Source: an uncultured Paracoccus sp.
GTDB lineage: Bacteria; Pseudomonadota; Alphaproteobacteria; Rhodobacterales; Rhodobacteraceae
Reading direction: 5' to 3'
Assembly: GCF_947496875.1 (NCBI RefSeq)
Contig: NZ_CANMEH010000014.1
Location: 1 to 64,000 of the forward strand
DNA: 64,000 bases
Part shown: in pieces, positions 51,958 through 59,947 of the stretch
How the letters are laid out: the number at the start of each line of letters is the position of its first letter
Numbering within the stretch: the stretch's first letter is position 1
Made by a program: the position numbers and the translations under genes
The notes under the pieces: generated by a model
Databases searched by the model: none
What the model was told of the DNA's origin: nothing
The model's input: the letters and a program-made list of their open reading frames with translations, nothing else

Positions 51958-53655
51958 ATGACCCGCGTTGCGCTCTATGCCCGATATTCTTCCGACAATC
52001 AGCGCGAGGCGTCGATCGAGGACCAGTTGCGCATCTGCCGCGAACAGGCGAAGCGCGAGAAGTGGAAGATCGTCGGAACCTACAAAGATGCTGGCATCTC
52101 CGGCGCGAGTATGATTCTGCGCCCCGGCATTCAGGCGCTCCTGCAGGACGCGCAGGCAGGCCAGTTCGACATCGTGCTGGCAGAGGCGCTCGACCGCATC
52201 AGTCGCGACCAGGCTGACGTCGCCACCTTCTATAAGCACCTCAAGTTCGCCGGCGTTCCGATTGTCACGCTGTCCGAGGGCGAGATCAGCGAGTTGCATG
52301 TCGGCCTCAAGGGCACGATGAATGCGCTATTTCTCAAAGACCTCGCGGCAAAGACGCATCGCGGCATCCGTGGCCGCGTCGAGGAAGGCAAGTCAGGTGG
52401 CGGGCTCTGCTTCGGCTACAACGTCATCAAGCAACTCGATGCGCGCGGCGATCCCATTCGCGGTGATCGCGAGATCAACGAAGCCGAGGCGAATGTTGTC
52501 CGGCGCATCTTCCGCGAGTTCGCCGCCGGCGTGGGTCCGCGCACAATCGCCCGCACATTGAACGAGGAAGGTGTCCCCGGTCCAGCTGGCAAGCTCTGGA
52601 GCGACACCACCATCCGGGGCCATGTGAAGCGCGGCACGGGGCTGGTGAATAATGAACTCTATATCGGTCGTCTGATCTGGAACCGGCTTCGCTACATCAA
52701 AGATCCATCGACCGGAAAGCGCGTCTCACGCCTGAACCCGGAATCGGAATGGATCATCAAGGATGTCCCGGAGCTGCGCATTGTCGATGACGAACTCTGG
52801 CATTCGGTCCGTGTCCGGCAGGGCGAGATCGCCGAGAAGTTTGCCAACGTCACCGAGGCTGTTCGCAAGCACCACAAAAAGAACCGCCTGAACGGCACAC
52901 GTCGACCGAAGTCCCTTCTGTCCGGCCTGGTGTTCTGTGGCTGCTGCGGAGGACCCTACTCGCTTCGCGGCGCTGATCGGTTCGCCTGCTCCAACCACAT
53001 CAGCAAGGGCGCGTGTTCAAACAGCCGCACGATCCCGCGTGAGAATCTGGAAGCACGCGTGCTCTCCGGCCTGAAGGACCGCATGATGGCGCCTGAGATC
53101 GTTGAGGAGGCGATGCGCGCCTATGCCGAGGAAACCAATCGGCTGAACCGCGAACGCCGCTCCAGCGGCGATGCCTGGAAAGCAGAACTGGTAAAGATCG
53201 AGAAGCAGATCCGCGGCATCATCGAGGCGATCAAGGGCGGCATGTTCCATGAGAGCATGAAGGCAGAGATGGACACGCTTGAGGCGCGCAAGACCGAACT
53301 GAACACCCTGTTGGCCGACGCGCCCGAAGACACACCGGACATTCTGCCGAGTGCCTCGGCGATCTATGCGAAGAAGGTTTCTGCCCTGACGAAGGCGCTC
53401 AATCGCAAGGAGGAGCGGCAGGAAGCGGCGGAGACATTGCGCGGCCTGATCGATAAGATTTCGCTGACACCGGGGCCAGAACGCGGTGAGATTTACGCAA
53501 CGCTTCACGGAGAACTGGGCACGATCCTCAATTGGACGGAGCGACAAGCCATTGGAAAGGTTGTCAAAACGACAAAACCCGCAGCGGATGCTACGGGTTT
53601 GTCGTTATCAGTGGTTGCGGGGGTAGGATTTGAACCTACGACCTTCAGGTTATGA
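51958..53655 (+). CDS. Large serine recombinase (ICE integrase)
   Basis: A 565-residue serine integrase. The catalytic domain has ALYARYSSDNQREASIEDQL (active serine at about residue 11). Next are the recombinase domain (RGIRGRVEEGKSGGGLCFGY, YIGRLIWNR), a zinc ribbon FCGCCGGPYSLRG..RFAC (about 323-352) and a long coiled coil. It ends GVGFEPTTFRL: these last codons are the antisense of the tRNA-Met 3' half at 53612-53656. The gene therefore runs into the attachment site, so the C-terminus would change on excision. It is likely the integrase/excisionase of the ICE. Confidence 0.9.
   Translation: MTRVALYARYSSDNQREASIEDQLRICREQAKREKWKIVGTYKDAGISGASMILRPGIQALLQDAQAGQFDIVLAEALDRISRDQADVATFYKHLKFAGVPIVTLSEGEISELHVGLKGTMNALFLKDLAAKTHRGIRGRVEEGKSGGGLCFGYNVIKQLDARGDPIRGDREINEAEANVVRRIFREFAAGVGPRTIARTLNEEGVPGPAGKLWSDTTIRGHVKRGTGLVNNELYIGRLIWNRLRYIKDPSTGKRVSRLNPESEWIIKDVPELRIVDDELWHSVRVRQGEIAEKFANVTEAVRKHHKKNRLNGTRRPKSLLSGLVFCGCCGGPYSLRGADRFACSNHISKGACSNSRTIPRENLEARVLSGLKDRMMAPEIVEEAMRAYAEETNRLNRERRSSGDAWKAELVKIEKQIRGIIEAIKGGMFHESMKAEMDTLEARKTELNTLLADAPEDTPDILPSASAIYAKKVSALTKALNRKEERQEAAETLRGLIDKISLTPGPERGEIYATLHGELGTILNWTERQAIGKVVKTTKPAADATGLSLSVVAGVGFEPTTFRL
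53571..53603 (-). terminator. Hairpin next to the tRNA 3' end
   Basis: GACAAAACCCG (53571-53581) pairs with CGGGTTTGTC (53594-53603) with one bulged A. On the minus strand it lies just past the tRNA CCA end and looks like the host tRNA terminator captured with the attachment site. It overlaps the recombinase coding end. Confidence 0.55.
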
Positions 53656-53656
53656 G
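53612..53656 (-). repeat. tRNA-Met (CAT) 3' half, att site of the ICE
   Basis: On the minus strand the sequence runs CTCATAACCTGAAGG, through a T-arm with GTTCAAATCC, to the CCA end at 53612. That is the anticodon loop (CAT), variable loop, T arm and acceptor 3' strand of a tRNA-Met. Upstream of the loop the stem 5' strand (should be TCAGG) is CACGA and does not pair. So only the 3' half exists, as expected for an att duplicate left by integration into a tRNA gene. The intact tRNA copy is outside the window. Confidence 0.8.
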
Positions 53657-53858
53657 TCGTGTCGAACGAACCATGAACAATCACGCGGCAACGCGAGTTG
53701 TTGCGCAATTTCCGACACTTGCCGATCCCGGAGCTGAGGCTCCACTTCGCACGATCTGTCGGGATTGCGCAGCGTTTTTCGGCCTCGTGCTTCCACAATG
53801 CTTCCAACGGGCCGAGACCTATTTTTTGGTAGCACTTGTTACAGCTGAACTGCGGGAT

Positions 53859-54950
53859 CTACGTCTCGTCTTTCCAGGTCAGTCTCACCTTTAGGCCATT
53901 CAAGTGCGTCCAAGGAAGGCGGCCTTGATGTTGAAGCATCCCAACAACGATTCCTGGCGAAATCCCCTGCTCCTTTGCAAAAGCTCGAATCGAGACCGCA
54001 CTGCGAGGAGAGCTCTGGACGAAATCTTCCCAAGCGGAACGGGGAATCAAAGCATTCGCAGCCCACTCATTGGCCTCAGCTTCCAGGTCCGCGTCACCCC
54101 CGTTCACTTCATCCACGAAAACACTTTTCTTGCTATGCAGGAGAATGTGCGCTGCTTCGTGGAAGAAGCTAAACCAAAGATGATCATCTGACTTGTGCCG
54201 AGCGCTAAGTTGGATCACAGCCTTTCTAGGTGTTTGCCACCATGCTGCACCGCTCAGTGCTGTCTTCGGCAGCGGCTTTACCACAGCCAGCGCGACACCC
54301 GCCTGATTGCAAAGATATCGAGAGCGAGGCAACGAATCTTCGATCGGCGCGCAAGTTAGTTCGCGGATCTCCCTCAACGCCTTCTTGAACTGGTTCTCAT
54401 TATAGTCGGTACATTTCTGCCCCTCCGCCTCAATCTCTCCAAGACGTAGCCACGTTGCCAATGCTGTCTCGTTGCTAGCAAAACTCGGCGAGTGCCGATA
54501 AGCCACATTCGCCATGCCATATTTGACTTTCCAAGCGTCAACGGAGCCCACGCGAAAAAACGCGAGAAGCTCTGAGACGGCATCCGCATCGTTGGCAGGC
54601 CGACGAATGGCACCCCGTTTTGCCAGCTCCTTGACTGGAAACCCGTTGGCCCAAGCACTGGAACCGGCAGCGTCAGCGGCTTCACTCTCGCGAGCTCGAT
54701 GAAGCTGATAATCTGATTCAATGCCGAGCCAGATGCTAGCATCCATGCCAAGCACTTTCTCAAACTGGAGCGCTGTCTCAGGCTCAAGGGGTGCCTTTCC
54801 CGCGATGATTTCACTGATCAGTTTAGGAGAGCGGCCGCACCGTCGAGCGAACTCAGCATGCGATATGCCTTGAACTTCCAGGCGCTCCTCGAGGACCCAC
54901 CCCGGCGGAACTGCATAGTCCGGCCGAAACTGATTGGTCATTGTCGCCAT
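53859..54950 (-). CDS. HigA-like XRE domain fused to ImmA/IrrE metallopeptidase
   Basis: A 363-residue protein. The N-terminal XRE HTH has VLEERLEVQGISHAEFARRC and GRSPKLISEIIAGKAPLEPE. The C-terminal ImmA/IrrE domain has the zinc motif WFSFFHEAAHILLHSKK (HExxH, about residues 260-275) and the later acidic ligand in ADLEAEANEWAANALIP. Start 54950 has GGAGG 8 bp upstream; 54965 also works. It follows a HigB-like toxin gene by 14 bp, so it is probably the antitoxin, with a protease domain that may control its own or the toxin's turnover. Confidence 0.87.
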   Translation of the reverse strand: MATMTNQFRPDYAVPPGWVLEERLEVQGISHAEFARRCGRSPKLISEIIAGKAPLEPETALQFEKVLGMDASIWLGIESDYQLHRARESEAADAAGSSAWANGFPVKELAKRGAIRRPANDADAVSELLAFFRVGSVDAWKVKYGMANVAYRHSPSFASNETALATWLRLGEIEAEGQKCTDYNENQFKKALREIRELTCAPIEDSLPRSRYLCNQAGVALAVVKPLPKTALSGAAWWQTPRKAVIQLSARHKSDDHLWFSFFHEAAHILLHSKKSVFVDEVNGGDADLEAEANEWAANALIPRSAWEDFVQSSPRSAVSIRAFAKEQGISPGIVVGMLQHQGRLPWTHLNGLKVRLTWKDET

Positions 54951-54964
54951 ATCTCTTTCCTCCA

Positions 54965-55300
54965 TCAGTGATAGTCGATCACGTCGGTGATCATGATCGC
55001 AGTCACTTGTTCCAGATCGATCCCTCCATCCTCCTTTCGGGGGATCGGGTCGTGATTAATCTCGAAGACGAGCCGGTGCGGGTGAACAAGATCGACCGCG
55101 AACTGCTCGTCCCGATCTCCCCGCAGTTGATGCCGCCTGTCCGGCGGGGTCGACGGCACCAAGCCTAGGTTGCGAGCCGCCCTCAGCACGGCAAGGCGCT
55201 TCATGATGGTCCTGGCCATGCGGACTCCATATGCCTTCTGCAGCTCGCTGGCTGAGTTAAAGGACTTCGCGAGCTTTCGGGTGCGGAAGGCAATGTCCAA
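54965..55300 (-). CDS. HigB-like RelE-superfamily toxin
   Basis: A 111-residue protein: IAFRTRKLAKSFNSASELQK, AYGVRMARTIMKRLAVLRAA and RHQLRGDRDEQFAVDLVHPH RLVFE. This is the HigB/plasmid-maintenance-killer fold, an mRNA interferase acting at the ribosome. Located directly upstream of the XRE-ImmA gene in the usual toxin-first order. The promoter lies in 55301-55683. Confidence 0.82.
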   Translation of the reverse strand: MDIAFRTRKLAKSFNSASELQKAYGVRMARTIMKRLAVLRAARNLGLVPSTPPDRRHQLRGDRDEQFAVDLVHPHRLVFEINHDPIPRKEDGGIDLEQVTAIMITDVIDYH

Positions 55301-55683
55301 CAGGCGGCCCCAACATCGTTACGTATCAGGTAATGGTTTATGCCCTCTTATCAAGTGGCGCAACCACGTTCTGAGAGGGACGCCAGTCGAAGCTCCACGC
55401 CTCGCCCTCCCTGCCGGCTCAGGGCAAACGCTCCGCGATCGTCGCGGGAGCTGCAGCGATTAGCCAGCGCTTCGAGACGTATGATGAAGCCGTCGACGCT
55501 GCCCTCCACCTTGGCAACCTGCGTTCTGATTCGCTGGGCTCGTCGATTTCCCGCATCAGCGCGCTGAAACGCCTTGCGCGGAACCGCGCTTCATTTCCTT
55601 TTCCTTCGCAATTTCAATGTGTTCGTTGACTGTCGCCCGCGCTTCAGCACTGTGGAACGGCGAAAGAACCACCGAAGAGTGCC
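55301..55683. other. 383-bp gap between divergent toxin and integrase genes
   Basis: No supported gene. It should contain the promoters of higB (leftward) and of the integrase (rightward). Short open frames are unconvincing. No tRNA gene or obvious attachment core is visible beside the integrase. Confidence 0.45.
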
Positions 55684-56838
55684 ATGCCCAGGATCACCAA
55701 ACGCCTCGTCGACGCCGCAGAAGCCCGCTCCGCCGAATACTTCGTCTGGGACAGCGAGATCCCTGGCTTCGGGCTGCGTGTGCTGCCGAGCGGGCGCAAG
55801 GGCTACGTGGTCCAGTATCGCGCCGGACGCCGATCCCGGCGGATCAGCCTCGGGCCCAGCACGGTCCTTAGATGCGAGCAGGCGCGCAACCGCGCCATCT
55901 CCATCGTCGCCGCCGCGCGCAATGGCGCGGACCCCGCCGCCGAGCGGGACGCTGGACGCAATGCGATCACGGTGAAGGAGCTGGCGGAGAGGTTCGACAA
56001 GGAACACATCGCGATCCGCGTGAAGGCGAGCACGGCCAAGGAGTATCGCCGGAACCTCGACCGTTTCATCCTGCCCGCACTCGGGCAGCTCACGGTCACC
56101 GGCATCACCCGGGCGGACGTGGCGAAGTTCCACCACGACCTCCGCCACATCCCCTATCAGGCGAACCGCTGCCTCGAAGTGGTCTCGAAGATGTTCAGCC
56201 TCGCCGAGATGTGGGGCCTGCGTCCGGACGGCACCAACCCGCGAAAGCACATCCGGAAATACCCCGAGGAGAAGCGCGAGCGCTTTCTCAGCGCGGCCGA
56301 ACTCCGCCGGATCGGCGAGGTCCTGCGCGAGATGGAGGTGGAGGGGATCGAACTGCCCTCGGCCATCCTCGCCGCGCGCTTGCTGATCCTGACCGGGTGT
56401 CGGCTCAACGAGATCATGACGCTGAAGTGGGCATACGTCGATCTCGCCGAACGCGTTCTGCGCCTTCCGGACTCCAAGTCCGGCGCCAAGATCGTCCATC
56501 TCGGACAGCCCGTCGTCGATCTGCTCCGCGACGCTCAGCGCATCGACGAGAACCCGTGGGTCATCACCGGCACCCTGCCGGGCAAGCGCCTGAGCGATCT
56601 CCAGCCCTTCTGGCAGCGCGTTCGCGCCCGCGCCGGGGTGAAGGACGTCCGCATACACGACCTGCGCCACACCTTCGCGTCGACCGCCGTCGCCTCGGGT
56701 CAGGGACTGCCGATGATCGGCAAGCTCCTTGGCCACACGCAGGTCCAGACCACGGCGCGCTACGCCCATCTGGCGGCCGAGCCGGTGCGGATGGCTGCCG
56801 ATGCGGTGGCGCAGAACCTCAGGCAATCCTTGGGATAA
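55684..56838 (+). CDS. Tyrosine-type integrase (P4-like, DUF4102)
   Basis: A 384-residue integrase. The N-terminal arm-binding domain has VDAAEARSAEYFVWDSEIPG, FGLRVLPSGRKGYVVQYRAG. A SAM-like core-binding domain follows, then the catalytic domain with LLILTGCRLNEIMTL (Arg near 240), HDLRHTFASTA (His-x-x-Arg near 325-329) and LGHTQVQTTARYAHLA (Tyr near 360). All catalytic residues are present. It probably moved the following WYL/type III restriction island. Distinct from the serine recombinase of the ICE. Confidence 0.92.
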   Translation: MPRITKRLVDAAEARSAEYFVWDSEIPGFGLRVLPSGRKGYVVQYRAGRRSRRISLGPSTVLRCEQARNRAISIVAAARNGADPAAERDAGRNAITVKELAERFDKEHIAIRVKASTAKEYRRNLDRFILPALGQLTVTGITRADVAKFHHDLRHIPYQANRCLEVVSKMFSLAEMWGLRPDGTNPRKHIRKYPEEKRERFLSAAELRRIGEVLREMEVEGIELPSAILAARLLILTGCRLNEIMTLKWAYVDLAERVLRLPDSKSGAKIVHLGQPVVDLLRDAQRIDENPWVITGTLPGKRLSDLQPFWQRVRARAGVKDVRIHDLRHTFASTAVASGQGLPMIGKLLGHTQVQTTARYAHLAAEPVRMAADAVAQNLRQSLG

Positions 56839-56958
56839 TCGCGCCCCGACGCGCCCCTTTTCGATTGATTGCGCAATCCCTCGCGGCTACGGTCCAAGAA
56901 AGCCCAGAAATTGGGCGCGCACAGTTCGCGTGCGCGCAGGGCTGGGCGGGAGCGCAAC

Positions 56959-57843
56959 GTGGACCGGGACAAGGCCGAACTTCGCTGGGGGATTGAGCAG
57001 CGCCTCGAGTTCATCGAGTTCCGTCTGTTCTGGGAGGGACACGTCAATCGTATCGACGTGATGCAGCAGTTCGGCGTTTCTGTGAACCAGGCATCCTCGG
57101 ACCTGAACCGCTACATCGCGCTGGCGCCGGACAACATGGTCTACGACAAGAGCGCGCGCAGCTATGTCCGTGGCCCGGACTTCGACTGCAAGTTCCGCCC
57201 GCCAGATGCAGCGCATTACCTCGCCCAGCTCCGCCTGGTTGCCGACGATGTGCTGGAGCGCGAAGAATGCTGGATCCCCGACCTGCCGTCCTACGCTTCC
57301 GCACCGACGCCTGTGCGGGGCGTCGATCCAGTGACGCTGCGCTGGGTCGTCGGTGCCATCCGCCGTTCCGAGGCGATCGAGGTGAAGTACCAGTCCCTGT
57401 CGAGCCCGGAGCCGCGCTGGCGCTGGATCGCTCCGCACGCCATCGGGTTCGACGGGTTTCGCTGGCATACGCGGGCGTTCTGCCTGACCGACGAATGCTT
57501 CAAGGACTTCCTGCTCTCACGGATCCTCGGCATCCGCGGATCGCGGGAGAGCGAAACGTCGGCCAACGAAGATCGCGACTGGCATTCCGAGGTCACCCTG
57601 GAGGTCGGCCCTCACCCTGAGCTCTCGGAGTCGCAGGCCAAGGTCATCGCGCTCGACTACGGGATGCGGGGCGGCAAGGCGAAGATCAAGGTGAGGCGCG
57701 CGCTCCTCTACTATGCGTTGAGACGACTTGGACTTGATACCGATCCGGCAGCCCGGAAGCCGCAGGATCAGCAGATCGTTCTTCTGAATGCGACTGACAT
57801 AATCGGAGAACGACAAAATAGCGCGAGGTCAACGGGTCAATGA
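56959..57843 (+). CDS. WYL-domain regulator (BrxR/CapW-like)
   Basis: A 294-residue regulator. The N-terminal winged HTH has FIEFRLFWEGHVNRIDVMQQ, FGVSVNQASSDLNRYIALAP. A WYL ligand-binding domain follows (AIRRSEAIEVKYQSLSSPEP, RWIAPHAIGFDGFRWHTRAF). WYL regulators of this layout (BrxR, CapW) repress defence operons such as BREX and CBASS until nucleic-acid stress. GTG 56959 with a GGGAG site is chosen over a TTG at 56869 that would add a basic, unlikely tail. It heads an operon with three 4- to 8-bp overlaps down to the restriction genes. Confidence 0.85.
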   Translation: MDRDKAELRWGIEQRLEFIEFRLFWEGHVNRIDVMQQFGVSVNQASSDLNRYIALAPDNMVYDKSARSYVRGPDFDCKFRPPDAAHYLAQLRLVADDVLEREECWIPDLPSYASAPTPVRGVDPVTLRWVVGAIRRSEAIEVKYQSLSSPEPRWRWIAPHAIGFDGFRWHTRAFCLTDECFKDFLLSRILGIRGSRESETSANEDRDWHSEVTLEVGPHPELSESQAKVIALDYGMRGGKAKIKVRRALLYYALRRLGLDTDPAARKPQDQQIVLLNATDIIGERQNSARSTGQ

Positions 57844-58013
57844 AAGACCTTCGCTCCAGCGCCAAGACGGTCGCCCGCTTCGACGAGATCGTCCACCGCA
57901 TCGAAAGCGCGGACTACCGGATTTCCGCGAGGCCCGACCGGCTGTGCGAGAACTGTGACATGCGCGCCTATTGCGACGCGAAGAACTGGAATTTCAGGGA
58001 ATATGACAGATGA
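57840..58013 (+). CDS. Four-cysteine mini-protein, RecB-like nuclease tail
   Basis: A 57-residue protein: MKDLRSSAKTVARFDEIVHR, IESADYRISARPDRLCENCD, then MRAYCDAKNWNFREYDR. The Cx2CDMRAYC cluster after a P-D-R-L segment resembles the Fe-S C-terminus of PD-(D/E)XK nucleases (AddB/Cas4 type), where the cysteines hold a 4Fe-4S cluster. Here only three cysteines are clearly in the motif and the rest of a nuclease is absent. It overlaps the WYL stop and the mod start by four bases each (ATGA), so it is translated with both. It is either the end of a deleted helicase-nuclease or a working accessory. Confidence 0.6.
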   Translation: MKDLRSSAKTVARFDEIVHRIESADYRISARPDRLCENCDMRAYCDAKNWNFREYDR

Positions 58014-59947
58014 GTGATGTGAAAGCCGATCAGACCGCGATCGATCTGGGCGCCGAGGCTGCCAACCTGGAGAGCGTGGAGAAGTTCCAGTTCGCGCCGA
58101 TCAAGGGTTACCCGATGCTGAACTGGCGCGGGAAGCGGCCATTTACGTCCACGCAGTTTTATCCGGCACAGTTGAAGGAAGTGCATGGCGAAGAGGTCGA
58201 TGGGTGGCGCAACAAGATCTTCTGGGGGGACAATCTTCAGGTCATGAGCCACTTGCTGAGGGAGTTTCGTGGCAAGTTTAATATGATCTATATTGACCCG
58301 CCCTTTGACTCAAACGCTGACTACAAAAAGCGGATCAAGGTTCGGGGGGCTACTGCAGAAAGCGATCAGGCAGCCTTCGAGGACAAGCAGTATGGCGATA
58401 TTTGGAGCAACGACGAATACCTGCAATTTCTGTTTGAGCGCCTTGTTCTTCTCCGTGAGCTGTTGAGCAACGAAGGATCAATTTATGTTCACTGCGATAT
58501 CAATCGCGGTCATTACATCAAGTGCCTGATGGATGAGGTGTTTGGAGCATCAAACTTCAGAAACGAAATAATTTGGAAGCGGACGAGCGCTCGGGCCGAC
58601 TCCAAAACTTACAACCACGTTCATGATACTATTTTCTTCTACACCAAGACTGACGAATTTACCTGGAATAGACAGTTCACAGAGCACAGCGAAGCCTATT
58701 TGAAGAGCAAGTATAGCAATATTGACTCAAAGGGCCGGCGCTATCAGCTAGACAACATTACAAGTCCGAACCCTCGACCAAACATGACATACGAGTGGAA
58801 AGGATTCCCTCCGCCGGCGAATGGCTGGAGATACAGCAAGGAGAAGATGGCGGAGCTGGATGCTGACGGGCGGATTTGGTATCCTGATGAAAAAACAAAG
58901 CGACCGCGACTCATTCGCTTCTTGGACGAGTCCGAGGGACGTCCTCTGGACTCAGTTTGGAATGATATTTACCCCGTAAATTCGCAAGCGGCGGATCGTC
59001 TGGATTACCCAACACAGAAGCCAGTTGAGCTAGTCGAGCGACTAATTAGAGCGTCCTCAAATCCAGGGGATTTGGTATTTGACTGCTTTCTGGGATCGGG
59101 CACCACTGCGGTTGCGGCGGAAAAGAATGATCGCCTATTCATAGGTGCCGATATCAACCTAGGCGCAATACAGACGACCATTAACCGCCTTGCAGTAACC
59201 GTGAAGGAGTCGAAGGACACCGAGGCCGGAGAGTTGAAAGAAAGCCATACTGGATTCGAAATTTATAACGTAAACAATTACGATATTTTCCGAAATCCAA
59301 CGCAGGCTAAAGACCTTCTTCTCGAGGCGCTTGAAGTTCAGCCTCTGGAGCTGAGCACGGTCTTTGACGGAGAGAAGGACGGCCGCATGGTCAAAATCAT
59401 GCCGGTCAACCGTATCGCTACCCGTGCGGACCTTAATGAGTTGATCGCAGGCTTCGACTACAAGGCTTGGGATCGGCGCCAGGCCGAGCATCCGAACCGT
59501 CCGGTGCAGAAGATCATGCTAGTCTGCATGGGGCACGAGCCCGACCTCGCCGCCCGGCTCAAGATGGCTGCGACGCCCTACAAGATCGATGTCGAGGTGG
59601 TCGACATCCTGCGCGACAAGGCCAACCTCGAGTTCCGCCGCGACTCCGAGGCAAAAGTCGTCATCGAGGATGGCGAGCTGGTGGTCGAGCGCTTCTACCC
59701 CATGAACCTGCTGCAGAAGCTGTCGATGCAGAAGGAGACGGTCGAGGACTGGCGCGAGCTGGTCGAGAGCGTCCTCATCGACTGGAACTACGACGGCGCC
59801 GTGCTGCAGCCAGCCGTGGTCGACATCCCCGGAAAGACCGAGCTCGTCGCCGGCCGCTACAAGGTGCCGGCCGACGCCGGAACGATCCGCGTGAAGATCA
59901 CGGACCTCCTCTCCGAGTCCTGGGAAGGGAGCGTGACCAATGGCTAG
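58010..59947 (+). CDS. Type III restriction-modification methyltransferase Mod
   Basis: A 645-residue beta-class N6-adenine methyltransferase. Motif IV NMIYIDPPFDSNADY is at about residues 91-105, before motif I VFDCFLGSGTTAVAAEK near 355-371, giving the order IV-I of type III Mod. The variable target-recognition region lies between about residues 105 and 330, with lower GC (58260-59300) than the 3' half (after about 59450). Mod recognises and methylates the target and is needed by Res for cleavage. It overlaps res by eight bases. Confidence 0.92.
   Translation: MSDVKADQTAIDLGAEAANLESVEKFQFAPIKGYPMLNWRGKRPFTSTQFYPAQLKEVHGEEVDGWRNKIFWGDNLQVMSHLLREFRGKFNMIYIDPPFDSNADYKKRIKVRGATAESDQAAFEDKQYGDIWSNDEYLQFLFERLVLLRELLSNEGSIYVHCDINRGHYIKCLMDEVFGASNFRNEIIWKRTSARADSKTYNHVHDTIFFYTKTDEFTWNRQFTEHSEAYLKSKYSNIDSKGRRYQLDNITSPNPRPNMTYEWKGFPPPANGWRYSKEKMAELDADGRIWYPDEKTKRPRLIRFLDESEGRPLDSVWNDIYPVNSQAADRLDYPTQKPVELVERLIRASSNPGDLVFDCFLGSGTTAVAAEKNDRLFIGADINLGAIQTTINRLAVTVKESKDTEAGELKESHTGFEIYNVNNYDIFRNPTQAKDLLLEALEVQPLELSTVFDGEKDGRMVKIMPVNRIATRADLNELIAGFDYKAWDRRQAEHPNRPVQKIMLVCMGHEPDLAARLKMAATPYKIDVEVVDILRDKANLEFRRDSEAKVVIEDGELVVERFYPMNLLQKLSMQKETVEDWRELVESVLIDWNYDGAVLQPAVVDIPGKTELVAGRYKVPADAGTIRVKITDLLSESWEGSVTNG

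Noticed and set aside
53612..53656. A complete tRNA-Met gene
   Set aside because: The anticodon-stem 5' strand and everything upstream do not pair; only the 3' half is present.
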